A stretch of 64,000 nt of DNA. Source: Plazaster borealis (Eukaryota; Echinodermata; Asteroidea; Forcipulatida; Labidiasteridae). Below the pieces are notes generated by a model. That model saw only the letters and a list, made by a program, of their open reading frames with translations, was not told the DNA's origin and searched no databases. The translations under genes and the position numbers were made by a program. The stretch covers positions 22,985,063 through 23,049,062 of the forward strand of contig CM037458.1 in assembly GCA_021014325.1 (NCBI GenBank). Direction: 5' to 3'. Position 1 is the stretch's first letter. Each line of letters begins with the position of its first letter. Below, in pieces: positions 21,201 to 36,200 of the stretch.

Positions 21201-24200
21201 TGCGTGATGCATGAGTAACAATACATTGAGAAGAGAAAAAACGTTAGTGTGATAGGCCTGAATTATTTATCACGGAAATGACGTCACTCTTTTTAAGAAA
21301 GTTCATGTTGCGAAGTGGAGCACAGCTCCATGGGTAGAGGTACTTGAGAGAGGCGGCACAAAGAAGGGGCACCATGGGGCTGGGTAAAGGATAATGCATT
21401 ATTCTGGTAGGAAACCAGCTAAAAGCTATCGAACGCCAAAACGACAAAAGCGCACTACTTTCGTGTAGAGTCCTACCGTGGTATGCACCAGAAACACACT
21501 GAGGTAATATGTGCTGGGTGGGACCTTATATGGGGGGGGGGTGGTTCGATACCACTTTACTTTTATGCTTTTGAATACGTGGCATGTTTCCTATCAGACA
21601 ATACAGTCTCACGTGTTTCCGAATGGAGGTAATTGCAAGGTAAAACAAACAGGCATTCAAGACAAAGTTACATTATAATCTTATAAACTTTTTTTTGAAA
21701 AAAACTCTTCTCATTGGGACTAACTCGGCCAAAAACAACTCTTTTATAATCGACTAGGCCTTTTAGATTGATTTTAGATCTATGTTGAACTAATGTGCTC
21801 AAGGGCATTCCATGTTGAAATATCTTTGGAAGAGGCGGTGGTTCTTCGAGGGAAGAATCTTTCAGTGTATTCTCAACGTTTCAACAAGGGGAATATAGTC
21901 TTCATTTGGAGGCCGGAGAATACATCAATCGGCACACTACTGAAAGGCAACAACTCTTGGAAGTTTGTGGTTTACAAAATGAATGGAATGGAAATATTTT
22001 AACCTATAATGACTTTAGTTATAAAAAAAAATTTAAACCAGCAATATGTTTACTTTTACTAATGATGCCTCAAATCGCCTTAGTATCTCGGTCGCCCCGT
22101 AGCACAAATAGCTGTGTGTGTATACTTGATAGTCCGTGCCGTACAAGCGGAGTTTGGCGAGATTGCTCGCGGGAACACTGCTCGGATCTTCCGGGACGAA
22201 AGTGATTTGTAAAGATGCTCCTCCAAAATCTAAAGCCCCAAACGTTGGCCTGGTTGGAATTGGTTTCCTTGGTGAAAAAATACTGCTCTTGCTACCAAAA
22301 GCAGGCACCTGTAATAAGAAGTAAATGTAGCAAGCATATTTCATGAGAAGGGTCTATTATATATAAACTCTTATCAACTTACTGTACGCACCCGTCCTCC
22401 CTCTGTATCATATCTATAGAGGGCGCGTGCAGTAACTGGGTGAGAGTTCATAATTTCAAGTACCGTATAGTCACATGCTATGATCATGACGACAGTACCT
22501 CTTTAAGTGTCAATGAGAAAATAGAATTAGCTGATGCAAGCTGCTTACCAACCAAAAGGACCTATGGTCATAAATGCAAAAAAATAGTTAATGGCCTGAC
22601 GTTTCGACCCTAGCAGAGTCTTTCTTGAAGGACAAAAGAGAAGGTAATTTGTTCTGGAATAGATCAGGAATCTGCCCGTACACGGAAAATATTTCAATAC
22701 TTGCACAGTTCGGACACATTTATCGTAATAACCTACCACTCCGAGATTGCCAGCGAGATAGTTGGCCGATACCCACCCGTCCTTTCCCTCCGCATTCCCG
22801 CTTAGTATCCTAGCTTGTTTCTTCTCATCCGTGAAGTGGAAACTGGTGTCAGCCAGGGTCTTCCGCACCGTTTTCAAGATCGTCTCAGTCTTAGCCGGAA
22901 ATGTTTCACTTGAAAAGATAGGTGAACAAAAAAACATTTTACGGTTAGACGGTCTTTAGAGCGGAAAGAAGAAGAACAGAGTAAGGTAGACGCCCGGAAA
23001 CTATAAAGCACCATGATCTATTTGACCATATTTTTGACCGCATGAGGGCGCTTTCATCAGGGAATTGTCTTGCATCACAATCACAGTTTCATCTTATTTT
23101 AATTGCCTGTATGTAGTTTTCTTGCACCAATAACGAAATACATAAACATAATAATAACAACAATGAAAAAAACCCAGTCTGTTTACTTGTTTTGCATCAC
23201 GTGAATTCGGTTCACATACGCCCTCACGCGGTCAAAAATACGGCAACTGTATTCTGATTCTGTGGCAGATACAACTGTTCCGTAAATCAACAAATCGAAC
23301 CCCCTCGATCCCACCCCTAGCATCCTCCGACATTCGCCAACTCTTCACTTATTCTGGAGTACCTTAGAATGACATCTATCAAAATGAAATCCCCTTGCCC
23401 TAACCGCAATCCATTCCCCCTACTTACGCTAATATCCGCATCCCAGCCGTTGCGCCCAGATAAACAGGGGTGGCAGTGTGACTGAAATCGGGCACAGCAA
23501 GTTTCGCCGTGTCAAGGCATTGCTCCAACCCTGCGGCTATCGCTGCTTGGTCATCAGGGTGGGTTGCTATACCTGAAAGCCAAATTCAACATGATTTAGT
23601 CAACTAAGCATTCTTTTTAAAAAAAATCTTTGAACTTTCAGGCAAAAAAAAAAAATGTTTAGCGTCCTGCCTTTTTTTTTTTTAAAGGAGGAGGGGTTTT
23701 TTTCCTCCTCTTTTTTTCAAAAATGGCCGCCCGACACAAATTAAAAGACAACCGGCCGGGCAATTTTTCAAGATGGTTGTCAGCTTTTTTCAAAATGGCC
23801 GGCACTTGGACTCAGCAAATGACATATTGGCTTCTTATGGGCAAGATGCAACAGAAAATGAGACCAAAATAATGAGATCGGTAAAGTTTATCGGGTTTAT
23901 TTTCTTTAAAAAAAAGAAAAGAAAAAAAAGAGCAAGCGGCCTCTAAAAAGGAAGCGGGCAGGGACGCTAAACATGAATTTGTTTTATTTCGCCTAATGAG
24001 GATAGATAGATAAATAAATATAACTTGATTGTCGAGCCATTAAGGCAGATTTTTCATCGTCTTTTTATACATTGAAGATTAACAAATGATTTTGTTTTCC
24101 TTCTTTTTAAGGGACAGAGGTCGCTCATAAAGATAATGTACACGATAGAGCAACTAATGAAAATGCTCTTCTATTAATTACCGTCTGGAGAATCTGAGCT

Positions 24201-27200
24201 ATCCGAAATTCAGAAAGGAGTTTCTTTCAGTTTTCAAACAAATGGCAGCTGTTGAACTGACTAAAATAATCGTTGTCTGTGTTTTGCCTTGGAATTTCAG
24301 TAGCAAAAGCTGCAATGCAATATGTTACAAAAAATAACATATTGCGTATCAGATAACAAATTTTTTCCAGAGTTAACAATTTATTTTCAGAGTTAACCAC
24401 AATTGATGCGAAGTACAGAATTAACATGACGACTGATAATCACTTTGTAACACTGACAATCTTTTTGTTTTGCAACGCCCTAATGTCTAATACTACAATT
24501 GTTATTTTTAAAGGCAGGGTGTACTTTTGGTAATTACTCCATAAGTCAATGACCAAAAAAACTTACTCGGTAAAGAGCACTGGAGAGCTGTTGATATCAT
24601 AAAACATTGTTATAAACGACACCCTTTGAAGTAATGTAGTTCTAAAGAAAGAGGTAATTTTTCACCCCGAAATTTGAATCTGAGAAAGACTTCAGGCATG
24701 AAGCCCTTCTCAGGCATCTGAAACCGCACAATTCTATGCAACACGATTGTGTTTTTCTTTCGTTTTTTTCTTGCAACTTCGATGACCAATTGAACCCAAC
24801 TTTTCACAGGTTAGTTATTTTATGCATATGTTGGGATACTCCAAGTAAAGATACTGGTCTTTGACAATGACCAAAAGTATACCCTGCTTTTAAGTGAGAA
24901 ACAGGACAATTGCTTTTCTTTTCGATCAGTTTGCAGTGAGTCTCACCAAATCATAATGTTTTAAGGCATGTCGTTATAGTTTGTAATTGAAAATCGAAAA
25001 TACTTTCTTGCTATATTCTTGAGACGGTTTGCGTTTTCTCCGCTAGGTCCATTTGTCTCTCCGGTAAATTTACAGCAAATTTTAGCTCAAAGAAATATCC
25101 AAGAAAATAAAATAGCATTTCGATGTTTACAATTTTGTCATTGATAGTTACACACATTTTGAAAATAGTACCGCAATAATCTTGTTTTGTGCAGTACAAT
25201 TAGTTTTGGCACTGTACACGTTTGGTAATTACTCAAAATATCTATTAGCATAAAAACTTACTTGGTAACGAGCAACGGAGAGCTGTTGATAGTATAAAAC
25301 ATTGTGAGAAACGACTCCCTCTGAAGTAATGTAGTTTTTGAGAAAGAGGTAATTTCTCACTAAAATAATAAAAACTTCTTGCAAGAAGTTTTTATTCCTA
25401 TCTGAAAGCACACGTACAACAACGGTGTTTTTTTCTTTCATCAATTTCTTGCAACTTCGATGACCAATTGAGCCCAAATTTTCACAGGCTTGTTATTGTT
25501 GGGATACACCAAGTAAGAACACTGGGCTTTGACAATTTCCAAACGTGTTCAGTGCCTTTAAGGCCCTTTTAAGGCCCTTTTTGTCATAAAAACATGATTG
25601 AAAACTCACCATCTTCAGTACAGTCAGACACATAGACAACTTCAGATGCAATTCCCGTTCCATTGGTAGTTTCTTCCAGCCATTGGTAAATTGCCATTGA
25701 TGTATGTGAAGAACCAGCATCAAAAACCACCCCGTACTTTGAAAGAAGCAGAACATCGAAACTGAATTAAATAATAGAATAACCGAGTTTGACAATACGG
25801 TATTTTACCAGCAAACCTTTAGACTAACTCTAATCCCTCGCCCCCACAAGGCTCACCCCATCTTCCACGTTCCCCGATTCGTCACCCGAACTGTAACAAT
25901 AATTTTATCCCGACTTATAACCCTAACCCAAACCCTCACCCGAACCCATGGCCTAAAATTACTCCTAACTTTAACCACACACGTTACGCCTACATTATAT
26001 ACCGCGTGAATAAAAGCTGCTTTAAAATGGCGGGCGTAGTCGAAGCAGGTGCAAGATTCAGAGCCGGATTTCGAAAACGACATCTTCTCTCATAACTTTG
26101 AGATCGGTTGATTATTTTCCCTAATGACAGTTATTTTAATAACCTATTCGATGTAACTGTTTGTTGAACTCCATCACATTTACCGCTCTAAGTGAAGTGT
26201 TTTTGTGAAATTTGACGATCGTTTTTGTCCAGCTATTCCGGCGATATTGCTCGACTGGAATTACCCAGTGGCATGTCGTTGAACCTGTACTTGATTTTAC
26301 AAAGCGCTAAAAAAGCTTCTTCTTGAAATGGGTAAATCGTTTCTTTGAACTATGTATCCACCCTAAGTCTGTTATTAGAATTTATCAGCGTGAGACAAAA
26401 ACTAATGTTTATTATAGATCTTTGTATTAAGTTTTGGACGAGTCAACAAACATTATGCCATTGTACCGTCTGAGGATGTCAATGTTAATTGTTTTTGTAG
26501 TAAATATTTGAAGACACAGTACAATATTCTAATTAGCTTCAATCTGAGATCTAGCTATATATTTATAAAGTTCATATCAAACCAACCAACAAGTGAAAAA
26601 TCCAGTCTGAAGTTTATTCAACGTTGAAAAACCACCATTGTTGTTGTTAGTTTTTTGTTTGTTTGGTGCAGGGGTGTTGGGATGTTTGTTTGTTTGTTTG
26701 TTTGTTTGTTTGTTTGTTTGTTTGTTTGTTTGTTTGTTGGGGGGTTGGGGGTTGGGGTGTTTGTTTGTTTGTTGGGGTGTTGGGGTATTTGTTCGATTGT
26801 TGGGGTGTTTGTTTGCTGCTGCTGTTGCCGCTGCTGCCGCTGCGCGTCTGCGCGTCTCGATCATTTTCATTTCGTAAATCTGTTTTGAATAGAGAATGCC
26901 AAACACTCTTCAAGACGAGACAAGCATTCTAAAACGTCTTGAGTCATCAGTGAACCCCGAACCCACCACGACACACTTCTAGATGCCTCGGCCCAAAGTC
27001 GCTTACCAAAACAAAATTATTCTTACCAGAATAAGGTTTACCATCCAAAATACAATGTCCTGTGTACAATGTTTTGACTGGTATCTTACTCATTATGCTA
27101 TGCAAGAAAAAATGGTAAGCAATGTCTGCCTTAGACAGCTCTATGATTGGCCCCCGCTGAGGTGAGACTGATACATATCACAGCATCCAATCTTGGGGCG

Positions 27201-30200
27201 TATAGCCGCGATATTGCTCGGTTCGTTCTGAGGCTATGTGGGATATTCCATTATGCAAATAGGGTGGTATTATTATGATTATTGTAATCATTTGTTTTAT
27301 CCTAGCAGACCTACAGAGGAAAGTAATTTTTAGATCAAGTAACACATCACCCTTGGCACAGTGTTATGAGAACACTCCATTTACAAAGATAGTTCTTTCC
27401 GTTTGAGGCGAACCCTACATCATGTTTTCCATTCCGAAGTACTTTTAGAGATCATCAAAGGAAGTAGAGACGGACATTTCTACTTGTGTTCATTTTCATT
27501 TGGTAAACAGGAAACTGGCAAATCAGAACGAGATTCTGGTTGACCAACTATGGGTGTCTGTTTTAAAAGAAAACAAAAATTCATGGTCTAAAACAACTTT
27601 GATGCCAGTTTTCTCCTTGACTCATACAGCTATGAACCCCAGGGCCCAATTTCATAGAGCCACTTAAGCACAAAAAGTTGCCAAGCACAACAAAATGATG
27701 CTTACCAGAATAAGGTTATCAACCTAAGTATACCATTCCACATGTACAATCAGTGACTGGTATCCTGTTTATTTTTGCTTAGCAGAAAATTGTCAAGCAA
27801 TATTTGCTGTTTGGTTCTATGCAACTGAGCCAGTATAGGATGCAGCATAACTCGATCAGCGTCTCCACTTCTTATGCAAAAAGTATATAAATCTGATTAG
27901 AATTACTTAAACAGAGATGAGATCCAAACCTATAATATTTCTGAATTTGAACCATCTCAACTTAGTGTTTACAAATCATTCATAATGAATTTTATAAACC
28001 TAACATCAAGAAGACAAGTCGTAATTTATCTACGAGGTATATACATTTGTTACCACCCTTCTAATGTATTGCATTTGTGTATGTTCCAATAGCCCCAGAC
28101 AAAACCTTTTAATCCTGTGGCCTGCAGAGAGAGGACACTATACGAGGGCGCTGTCTGAGGTCAATGCACGTTTACTAATAAATGAATTGTTTTAACCGAA
28201 AAATAGAAATTGACTCCAAATATCGCCTTCATATCTCCTTGCCACAGGTATGTTGACAACTTTTTATTATATTACTATTATTGTTTAGGTATATAGATTA
28301 CTTATAAGGCTAAACTGAGGTATTTAGACTGAGGATGTTTAAGATGGAGACGGGTTTAAAAATGAACTTTCTGATCTCTTTTGTTCCAAGTTGCACAAAT
28401 GGGTATAGGAAAGTGTGTACAAGATTTACCTCATGTAAATGAAGATTTGAGGTTTTTCAAAAGGATTATCACAAAGGTAAAACTACCAATTGTGAAGATG
28501 CATGGATTCTATGGAGGAAAGTCCTCTCAGGATTTATGGCTAAGACTAAGAGTAGTGATTTGTTAGTAATGCTATTATAGAAGAGATTTATAGAGGTATT
28601 TCAAATTAGTTTGACATGAGCTCATTTAATCAATCTGCAGTGAGACAAAACTAAGTCTTTTGTTGTTTTAGTATAACATGAGATTTACAGACAAGAGTCT
28701 TATAAAGTTATAATTAGGGAGTAAATACATATTTTATTCCTTTAAAGGAACGTTACAGAACTGGTAATTAAAATTTTCTTTAATATCACAGATTTACATA
28801 AAACTTACACGGTCTAATGATGATGATAATAGAAAACATCCCTAGAAATATTTCTGTCTGAAATGCCATATTTGATGAGAAATAAATAAAACTAATTTCC
28901 GATTGGAGTTTATCGCTCATGAGCGTTTTATTCATGCATTGTATAACACATGCAAATGTGTAATCGGTTTTTCACTATTTTTTTCGTGACTCAGATGGCC
29001 GATCGATCTCAAACTTCTACAGGTTTGTCAGTTTATGTATATGGTGGATTATATAAAGTGCTTACACTGTTTTGTGAGCAAAAACCAATTCTGTAATGTT
29101 CCTTTAAAAGAATGGAAGGTTTAATTTCATAGATTGGATCCTTGAATATCAAGTAGAGTCGATCAGTCTTGTAATTGTAAATGTAAATAGAGTGGTGTTC
29201 GTGAAAACAGTACCTTGTTCAAACTTCAGTCATGTGCTAGTAGAATAGTCAAAATGTATTTGAAATGGATACAATTAGAGATTTGGATATTCAAGACACT
29301 AAAAGACTTGTTGTTCATGCAGTAAACAATTTAAGAATAGATATTTGTGTATTCCATACTGTAGTAGAAAGGTCACACAAGTTAAAAGTTATGTTTCTCT
29401 TGTGCTGTTAGTAGTTAAAGACAGATTTTCCAAGTTTGATTTATAATGTTTTAGTCAAGGTTGAACACTAGTGAAATGATCCTGTCTGCTAGTAATTTGA
29501 AGTATTCCTGACCCGTATTCGTAGTTTTCATTTATGAATATGATTATCAAAATGATTTTTTATTGCGGATATATGCGAGAGCTCCCTAGGTTAAGGAAAG
29601 CAGAATGTTCAACTTATGTAAATAATACTGGTTTTCTCTTTTAAGCGTTTAAGGCACTTTTACTAATAAATGCATTGTTTTAACCGAAAGATAGAAATTG
29701 ACTCCAATTATCGCCTTCATATTTCCTTGCCACAGGTTTACCTCGAGACCCTGGTTACACATTAATTTGTCCCAAGTAAGAATGCTTTAAATTTGGTAGG
29801 CCCTATTCGTATGGGCAATTATTAAATACAAAATTTGCTGCAACGATAGTTGTTCATTGTCATGTTTCTGCTTGTAATAAAATGCAACTTTCTGAGTAAT
29901 GTATAGCAAGATCAATCTTGGGCGTGTTCCTTGCATCGAATAACAGTAATGGATGTTAATTGTACAACAAGGAGCCAGACTACTTCTCCTTCCAGCCACG
30001 GTTTGATTACCTTGATTTGAAATCAAGATAGCTGTACCAAGATAAAGGCCCGTTACAATACGTTGTTGTGCAACAAAATGACAAACCGAGCGCCCAGAAC
30101 AACCAAATTAGGCTATCGCTCAAGCCGGCTGCTTCATGCGTTTCGATTGTCTGTTTAACGGTTCTGCTTTCCACCAAATTATCCGCTTAAAAGGGTACAT

Positions 30201-33200
30201 GGTTAACTCCGTTAGCGCCAAACTTCTGCTCTAACTTTGTAAGCGAAGGATGCTTAAATCACCAGAAGCAGTTATTCTTTGCTTTATACCTGCTAAATTA
30301 CGCTTAATTACGCTAAGCATGGATTTGTGTACAACCGTGTAAGGGACGTTTTCGTTTACTGTGCTATGAAAATGAGCCATGGTAGCGTTTGATCGATTGA
30401 ATATTCCCTAATGAGACGTCTACATCAACTTTGGTGGCGCATTTTTTCCCGCACTTTTTCTATCTCCAAATCTCGCCCGTTATATGGTTCATCAAGGTGA
30501 CCTCAGGTGGGACACGGTGGGCTCAGGAAAGCTGGAAAGTAACATGCCAGTAAGCCCAGGTCCACGTCCGCGTTAGCGATAACAAAACAAACACAGGAAC
30601 ACTTTTTTACTTTAGCCAGACAATCTACAGAAAATTCTGAAAAACTTAGACACGTTGTAATGGAAAACGAAGTGTTTGCGAAGTCATCAGTAATACTAGT
30701 GCCGTCTTCAACATTATCGACGGTCTCCCTCAAAAACACGCATCCCGTGTATATGCGCTGTGAATGTTCGCACAAGAAACATCTTTACACATTCTTGAAC
30801 CAGATGGTATCTTCAGTTCCTCAGGGTATGAAATCCTGTCTGATGAAGTCTCTTAGCACTCTCTTCCAGCTGCTGTGACTCAAATGGTGATGACAGATGG
30901 ATGAAAAAATGGAAGTTCATGGCATCGCTGATGCATGTCTTTTGACTACACGACGTGGCACTTGACAGTGTTAGACAAGCTAGCACTGATGCACTAAACA
31001 CTTCACTCGTATCCCAATGTTTATACTACAGAGGAAATACATTCTTTTTAGGTAGAACCGTGTAGAACACATTCATCCTAATGTACTAAAAAAATAAGAT
31101 CATTAATTGTTGTCATCGATAAGTAGGCCTACGATCTAAAAAACCATAGGTCAGAATTGACCCAGATTCCGGATCCCAGGGGGGGGGCCGAGACCCATTT
31201 CTATGCATACTCAGAACCAGGGCCCAATTTAATAGAGCTGCTTAAGCAGACAATTTTGCTTACAATTTGTGTGCTTAGCAAAAATATGCAGGATACCAGT
31301 CAGAAATAATGCATGTCACATGGTATTTTGGCTGGTAACCTTATTCTGGTAAGCATAATTTCGTTATGCTCGGCTACTTTTTCTGCTTAAGCAGCTCTAT
31401 GAAATTGGGCCCTGGTTAGAAAAATTTGGTTTTTATCTCGGATCTTTCGTCAGTTTGACTCATTTACGGGTTATTTTGACAAAGATTATGGGTCATACTG
31501 GCCCAGAAATGGGTCAGGCCCCATGGGACCCGGAACGGGGTCAATTCTGAATTGGGAGTTTTTAGAGTGTAGGGCCTGGTCATTTATATGTGATACATCT
31601 AAACTTGTTTTGTTATATAAAACCTGTGAAAGTTTTACCTCATACAGTGCCTATAATCTGAGCTAGGTGCAGCACCCCTGTTTCAAAGTAGGCCCTATAG
31701 CTTAAAGGCAACTTCAAAATAAAATAAGTTATTGAGCATTGACTTGGTTCTTGTGTCATTCTTCATGATATTTTATCAACACTCCACTCCATTCGCACGC
31801 AGACAACAGCTACGGACACTCTAGGAGCTCTCGGGTCAGGATTGACCCGAATTCCGGGTCCCAGGGAGCCTGACCCAGGTCCGGGTCAGGCTGACCCGGA
31901 ACGTGGTTAAAAAAAATGTGATTTCAACTCGGATTCTGTGTCAGTTTGACCCATTTCTGGGTCATTTCGACACAGATTGTGGGTCATTGTGATCAATCGA
32001 TAACCAATTGAGCCCAAATTTTCACAGGTTTGTTATTTTATGCATGTTGGGATACACCATAGTGAGGATACTGGTCTTTGACAATACCAATACCCTGCCT
32101 TTAAGGATCCTACAGTCGTTGTCAAATCTAATTCGTGTGTAACTAACACAACTACCTTGACATCCGATAATATAAGTCATTGTGGATACAATTTTGAAAT
32201 TATAGAGGGTATAACAAAGCTCGATATATACAATTACTAAATTTTTCAGTTTCAAATGTTGGTACGCCCACTCGGAGAATAATCATGCGAAAAGGAAAAA
32301 ATCAGCATCTTGTTGGGTATTCTATCTAAGAAAGGGTACCTTGCTAAGGGTTCAAATAGGGTTTTGAACTTTCTACCCCGCCCCTCTAAAAAAAGGGGGG
32401 AAGCCCTTCCATAAAAACATTTTCTCGCCAATACAAACAGAAAGTGCCCCTGCGAACATAAACAAAAACACAACTTCCACGGCATCTCTTTGATCAGAAA
32501 TTTACACTTTGAACTTTTGTAAAGGTGCTCCCGAAAACGTTGGGGATCAAAACACTTGGGCCCCCTTGGGCACGAACGGGTATGAGTTGAAACAGCATAA
32601 CAAGGGGTGACTGAAAGCCGTAAGCAGAATGTATTATTATACAAACTAAATTCTTCAACGTGCGAAAGTGCAAAAGCTTTTCAAACTAGATTCCCGGTGG
32701 GGGAGGTTGTATAATGTTGATATGTTTATGTTCTTTATGATTGATTCTTTGTTGAAAACCTATACGTGAATAATTTCATAAAACGCATGCTACATGGGGG
32801 AGGGTTCTTTATAAGAACGGCTTTGTTCACATCAGCTAGCTTTCGATAAACGCACCATACAAGTATTGTAGCCTACAAAATACAAGCAACGTGATGATGT
32901 GAGAAATTTCATCAAAATGGCGATCCCGTTGTAAGTTAAAAACACCAACGAAATACTGTGTTGTGAAATGTTGATGGAAGATGAAGGGTGCAACCGCACA
33001 AGGCTTGATGTCGTGCCCTTCAAATGTTACTTTAATCTTTACACTTTCTCAAATAAATTCAATACTAAAAACAGGTGCAGCACCAATAACACTGAGTCCC
33101 AACTACTTAAAGGGATTGTATACGTTTGGTAATTGGAACCCACTGTTTGTTTCAATCCTATATAGTTGTAGATATATACCATAAAACTAACCTGTGAAAA

Positions 33201-36200
33201 TTTCATTTCAAAAGGTGGTAGCGTTTTTGAGATAATAATTGCCGAAAACCTGGAGCGGTTAGGTCCACGCAAGAAGAATAATCTGCAATTGCAATACACA
33301 ATCTGAGAAACGATAATACTGCAGTATAACGCTCCTCAGATTCAAACAATTTTGGAAATAATAAGTGATATCTTTGTCGCCATTATTTTTCAGAGTCATT
33401 ACCAAACTTACACAGACCCTTTAATGTTCGGTGTGGGAGACTTTTCATCTCAAATTATTGAGAGGAAACGGTAAATGAGAATCACAAAACAAGACAAACA
33501 CGGAAAAGATGCGATGAAATACCGTATAGCTTTGTCACTGTATGCTATCCCATTGAAACCAGAAGTCAAATCAGAAGTCAAACCTAAAGGACAAAAAACC
33601 TTTATCATGGTGCAGCCATTTTGATTTTCTCTCATTCAAGTCAATGTAGCCAAACCGAGGCTGGAAGAAAAAATAGTCTGGTTCCTTTTTGTACAATGAA
33701 TATTAGCATTCATTACTGTACTGGATATACAAGGAACACGACTAATGGTCTACAATGAGTGCTCGATTTCACAAAACACTTAAATTAATCTTCGAGTGAT
33801 TTGACAATATGGTCCTTACCATTATTCGCCATTGGAGATCAATGGACCGTATGCACTGACGTCATTGATCCGCCATCTTAAAGGTAAAACGACGAAGAAA
33901 CAGTGGAAAATGCACATCTGCACCAAGGGCTTCCTATTCAAAATGACGTCTGTGCATACTGCCTGGGCCCAATTTCATAGAGCTGCTTAACAGTCGATTC
34001 TGTGCTTACGTACGAGTTTCTATTTCATAGCGCTGTTCTAACCGTAAGCACACGAAAAGGCATGCTAACCTTCCGGTGCTTACTGCACGAAAATGAATGA
34101 CGTAACAATGCAAAACCATTGCGAACGTGCAAGATGGCTGCCGTATTTTCTTGCTAAACTGTGAAATACGCTAAGGCTTAAGCAAATTTTTCTGCTACAG
34201 TTAGCACGAAAATTTGCTTACCGTTAAGCAGCGCTATGAAATTGGGCCCTGGTTCCAACGATTATGAGAAGCCCATGATGAAAAATTGCACTGAGCTAGT
34301 TTTTGTAAGAGGGGTTGTGTAAAAGAGAGGTTTAACCATTGGACTTGGTTTTTATATAGTCAAAGTCTCGAGGTCTTCGCAGAATTATAAATTGTTGTCA
34401 TAAGAAATGCTTTTGAACTATGAAATGGGTGATTTCTGGTAAATTTCGCAGAAAGGTATAATGTCAGCTTTGGAGCCCGTGCGTGCAGTAGCAAAAACTT
34501 CGGGCGTGCAGTATAGATGCGCAAGCGTGTGACGAAATGAATTTCCTACAGGATTGTAATTTATTGTGACACCACACTTTGTTTAGCAATTCAGTTTGAT
34601 ACGTGTCTTAAGATTAATCTTTAGCTCTTCGTGAAATCGATTCACTAGGCCCAATTTCACAAAGCCTGTAAGCATACGCTTTCTGCTTTACGGAGCGGTC
34701 ATTTAGTCGAGTTTATATTTCATAAATACTGCTAACTGTTGGCGAAGCAAAATGCATGATTACTTCTTGCCGGCGGTTTCTGTAAGCAGATAAGTGACGC
34801 AACAATGCAAATCCAATGTGAACGCCGCACACGCGCTGTCAAATTTTCCCGATCGCCTATAATGAAGTACATTTTTGCTTTACACGCATGTTTTTTCTGC
34901 TATAGTAAGCACACACACTTCCTTAACGGTAAACTTCTTTATGAAACCGGGCCCTGCCCAGGGGCCGATTTCACAAAGAGCTAAGATTGATCTTAACTGT
35001 GTGTACCAATCTTAATTGCTTAGCGAAGTGTGATGTCACAGTCACTATGGCGATATTGGCAACTCATCTTATAAGATGAATCTTTGTGCTTTGTAAAATC
35101 AAACCCTCGGGGCTCAAATTGTGACATCACATTTTGCTTTGAGTGATACACAGTTTAAAGGCACTGAACACGTTTGGAAATTGTCAAAGACCAGTGTTCT
35201 CACTTGGTGTATCCTAACATATGCATAAAATAACAAGCCTATGAAAATTTGGGATCAATTGGTCATCGAAGTTGCAAGAAAATGATGAACGAAAAAACAC
35301 CCTTGTTGTACAAATTTGTGTGCTTTCAGATAGGAATAAAAACTTCTTGCAAGAATGTTTTATTATTTTAGTGAGAAATTACCTCTTTCTCAAAAACTAC
35401 ATTACTTCAGAGGGAGTCGTTTCCTACAATGTGTTATACTATCAACAGCTCTCCGTTGCTTGTTACATAGTAAGTTTTTATGCTAATATTTGTTTTGAGT
35501 CATTACCAAACGTGTACGATACCTTTAAGATCAATCTTAGTTCTTTGTATTCACCATAAATTCACAAACTTTCAACGCCATAGCACAAATCCCTCATGGG
35601 TATATGTTTACTACAATGTTTACTACCGGTATATGATATTATCAATATGATTTATGATCTTAAAGCTAAAAACCAGCTCTTGAACTGGCTTCAATAGTAG
35701 GGGCCTACTTGGCAAAACTACTAGCCGGTAGACACTATGGCATATCATGTTCGGGTTCATCAATTGTTTGGACTTTAGCAAAAATGAGCAGGATACCATG
35801 CAGTTACAGATAGTAAATTGGACGTGGTTATTTTGACTGGTAACCTGATTCTGGTAAGCATTGCGCTGAGCTACTCCCTGTGCTTTTAAGAAGCGCTATG
35901 AAATTGGGCCCTGGTATCCCTTTCCTCATTAGGCGTTATAGATGTCATTATCATTAAAACAGGGTACCATGCGAAGAGATCAACAGTGGCCAAGTTTGCA
36001 CAAGAACCACTTGTCGACTAGCGGTTGATATTAACTGGTATTCATGCTCAAAAACATGTTTTGGTACCAGGCAATGTCGACCTCTTGTCGACAAATGGTC
36101 CTTGTGCAAACTTAGCCCATGTGATCAACGTATATCTTACATGATTCTAGATGCATTACAACGTATGGTTTGCCGTGAGTCAACGAACCAAACGATCTCT

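Noticed and set aside
26577..26932. Open frames rich in CLFV or NKQT
   Set aside because: Translations of the (TTTG)n microsatellite.
30503..31001. Overlapping open frames on both strands
   Set aside because: Composition is less AT-rich than around it and could be a decayed coding fragment, but I could match no protein family.
32252..32644. 130-codon minus-strand open frame
   Set aside because: Lies in ENTPD intron 1 with no recognisable domain; length is possible by chance.
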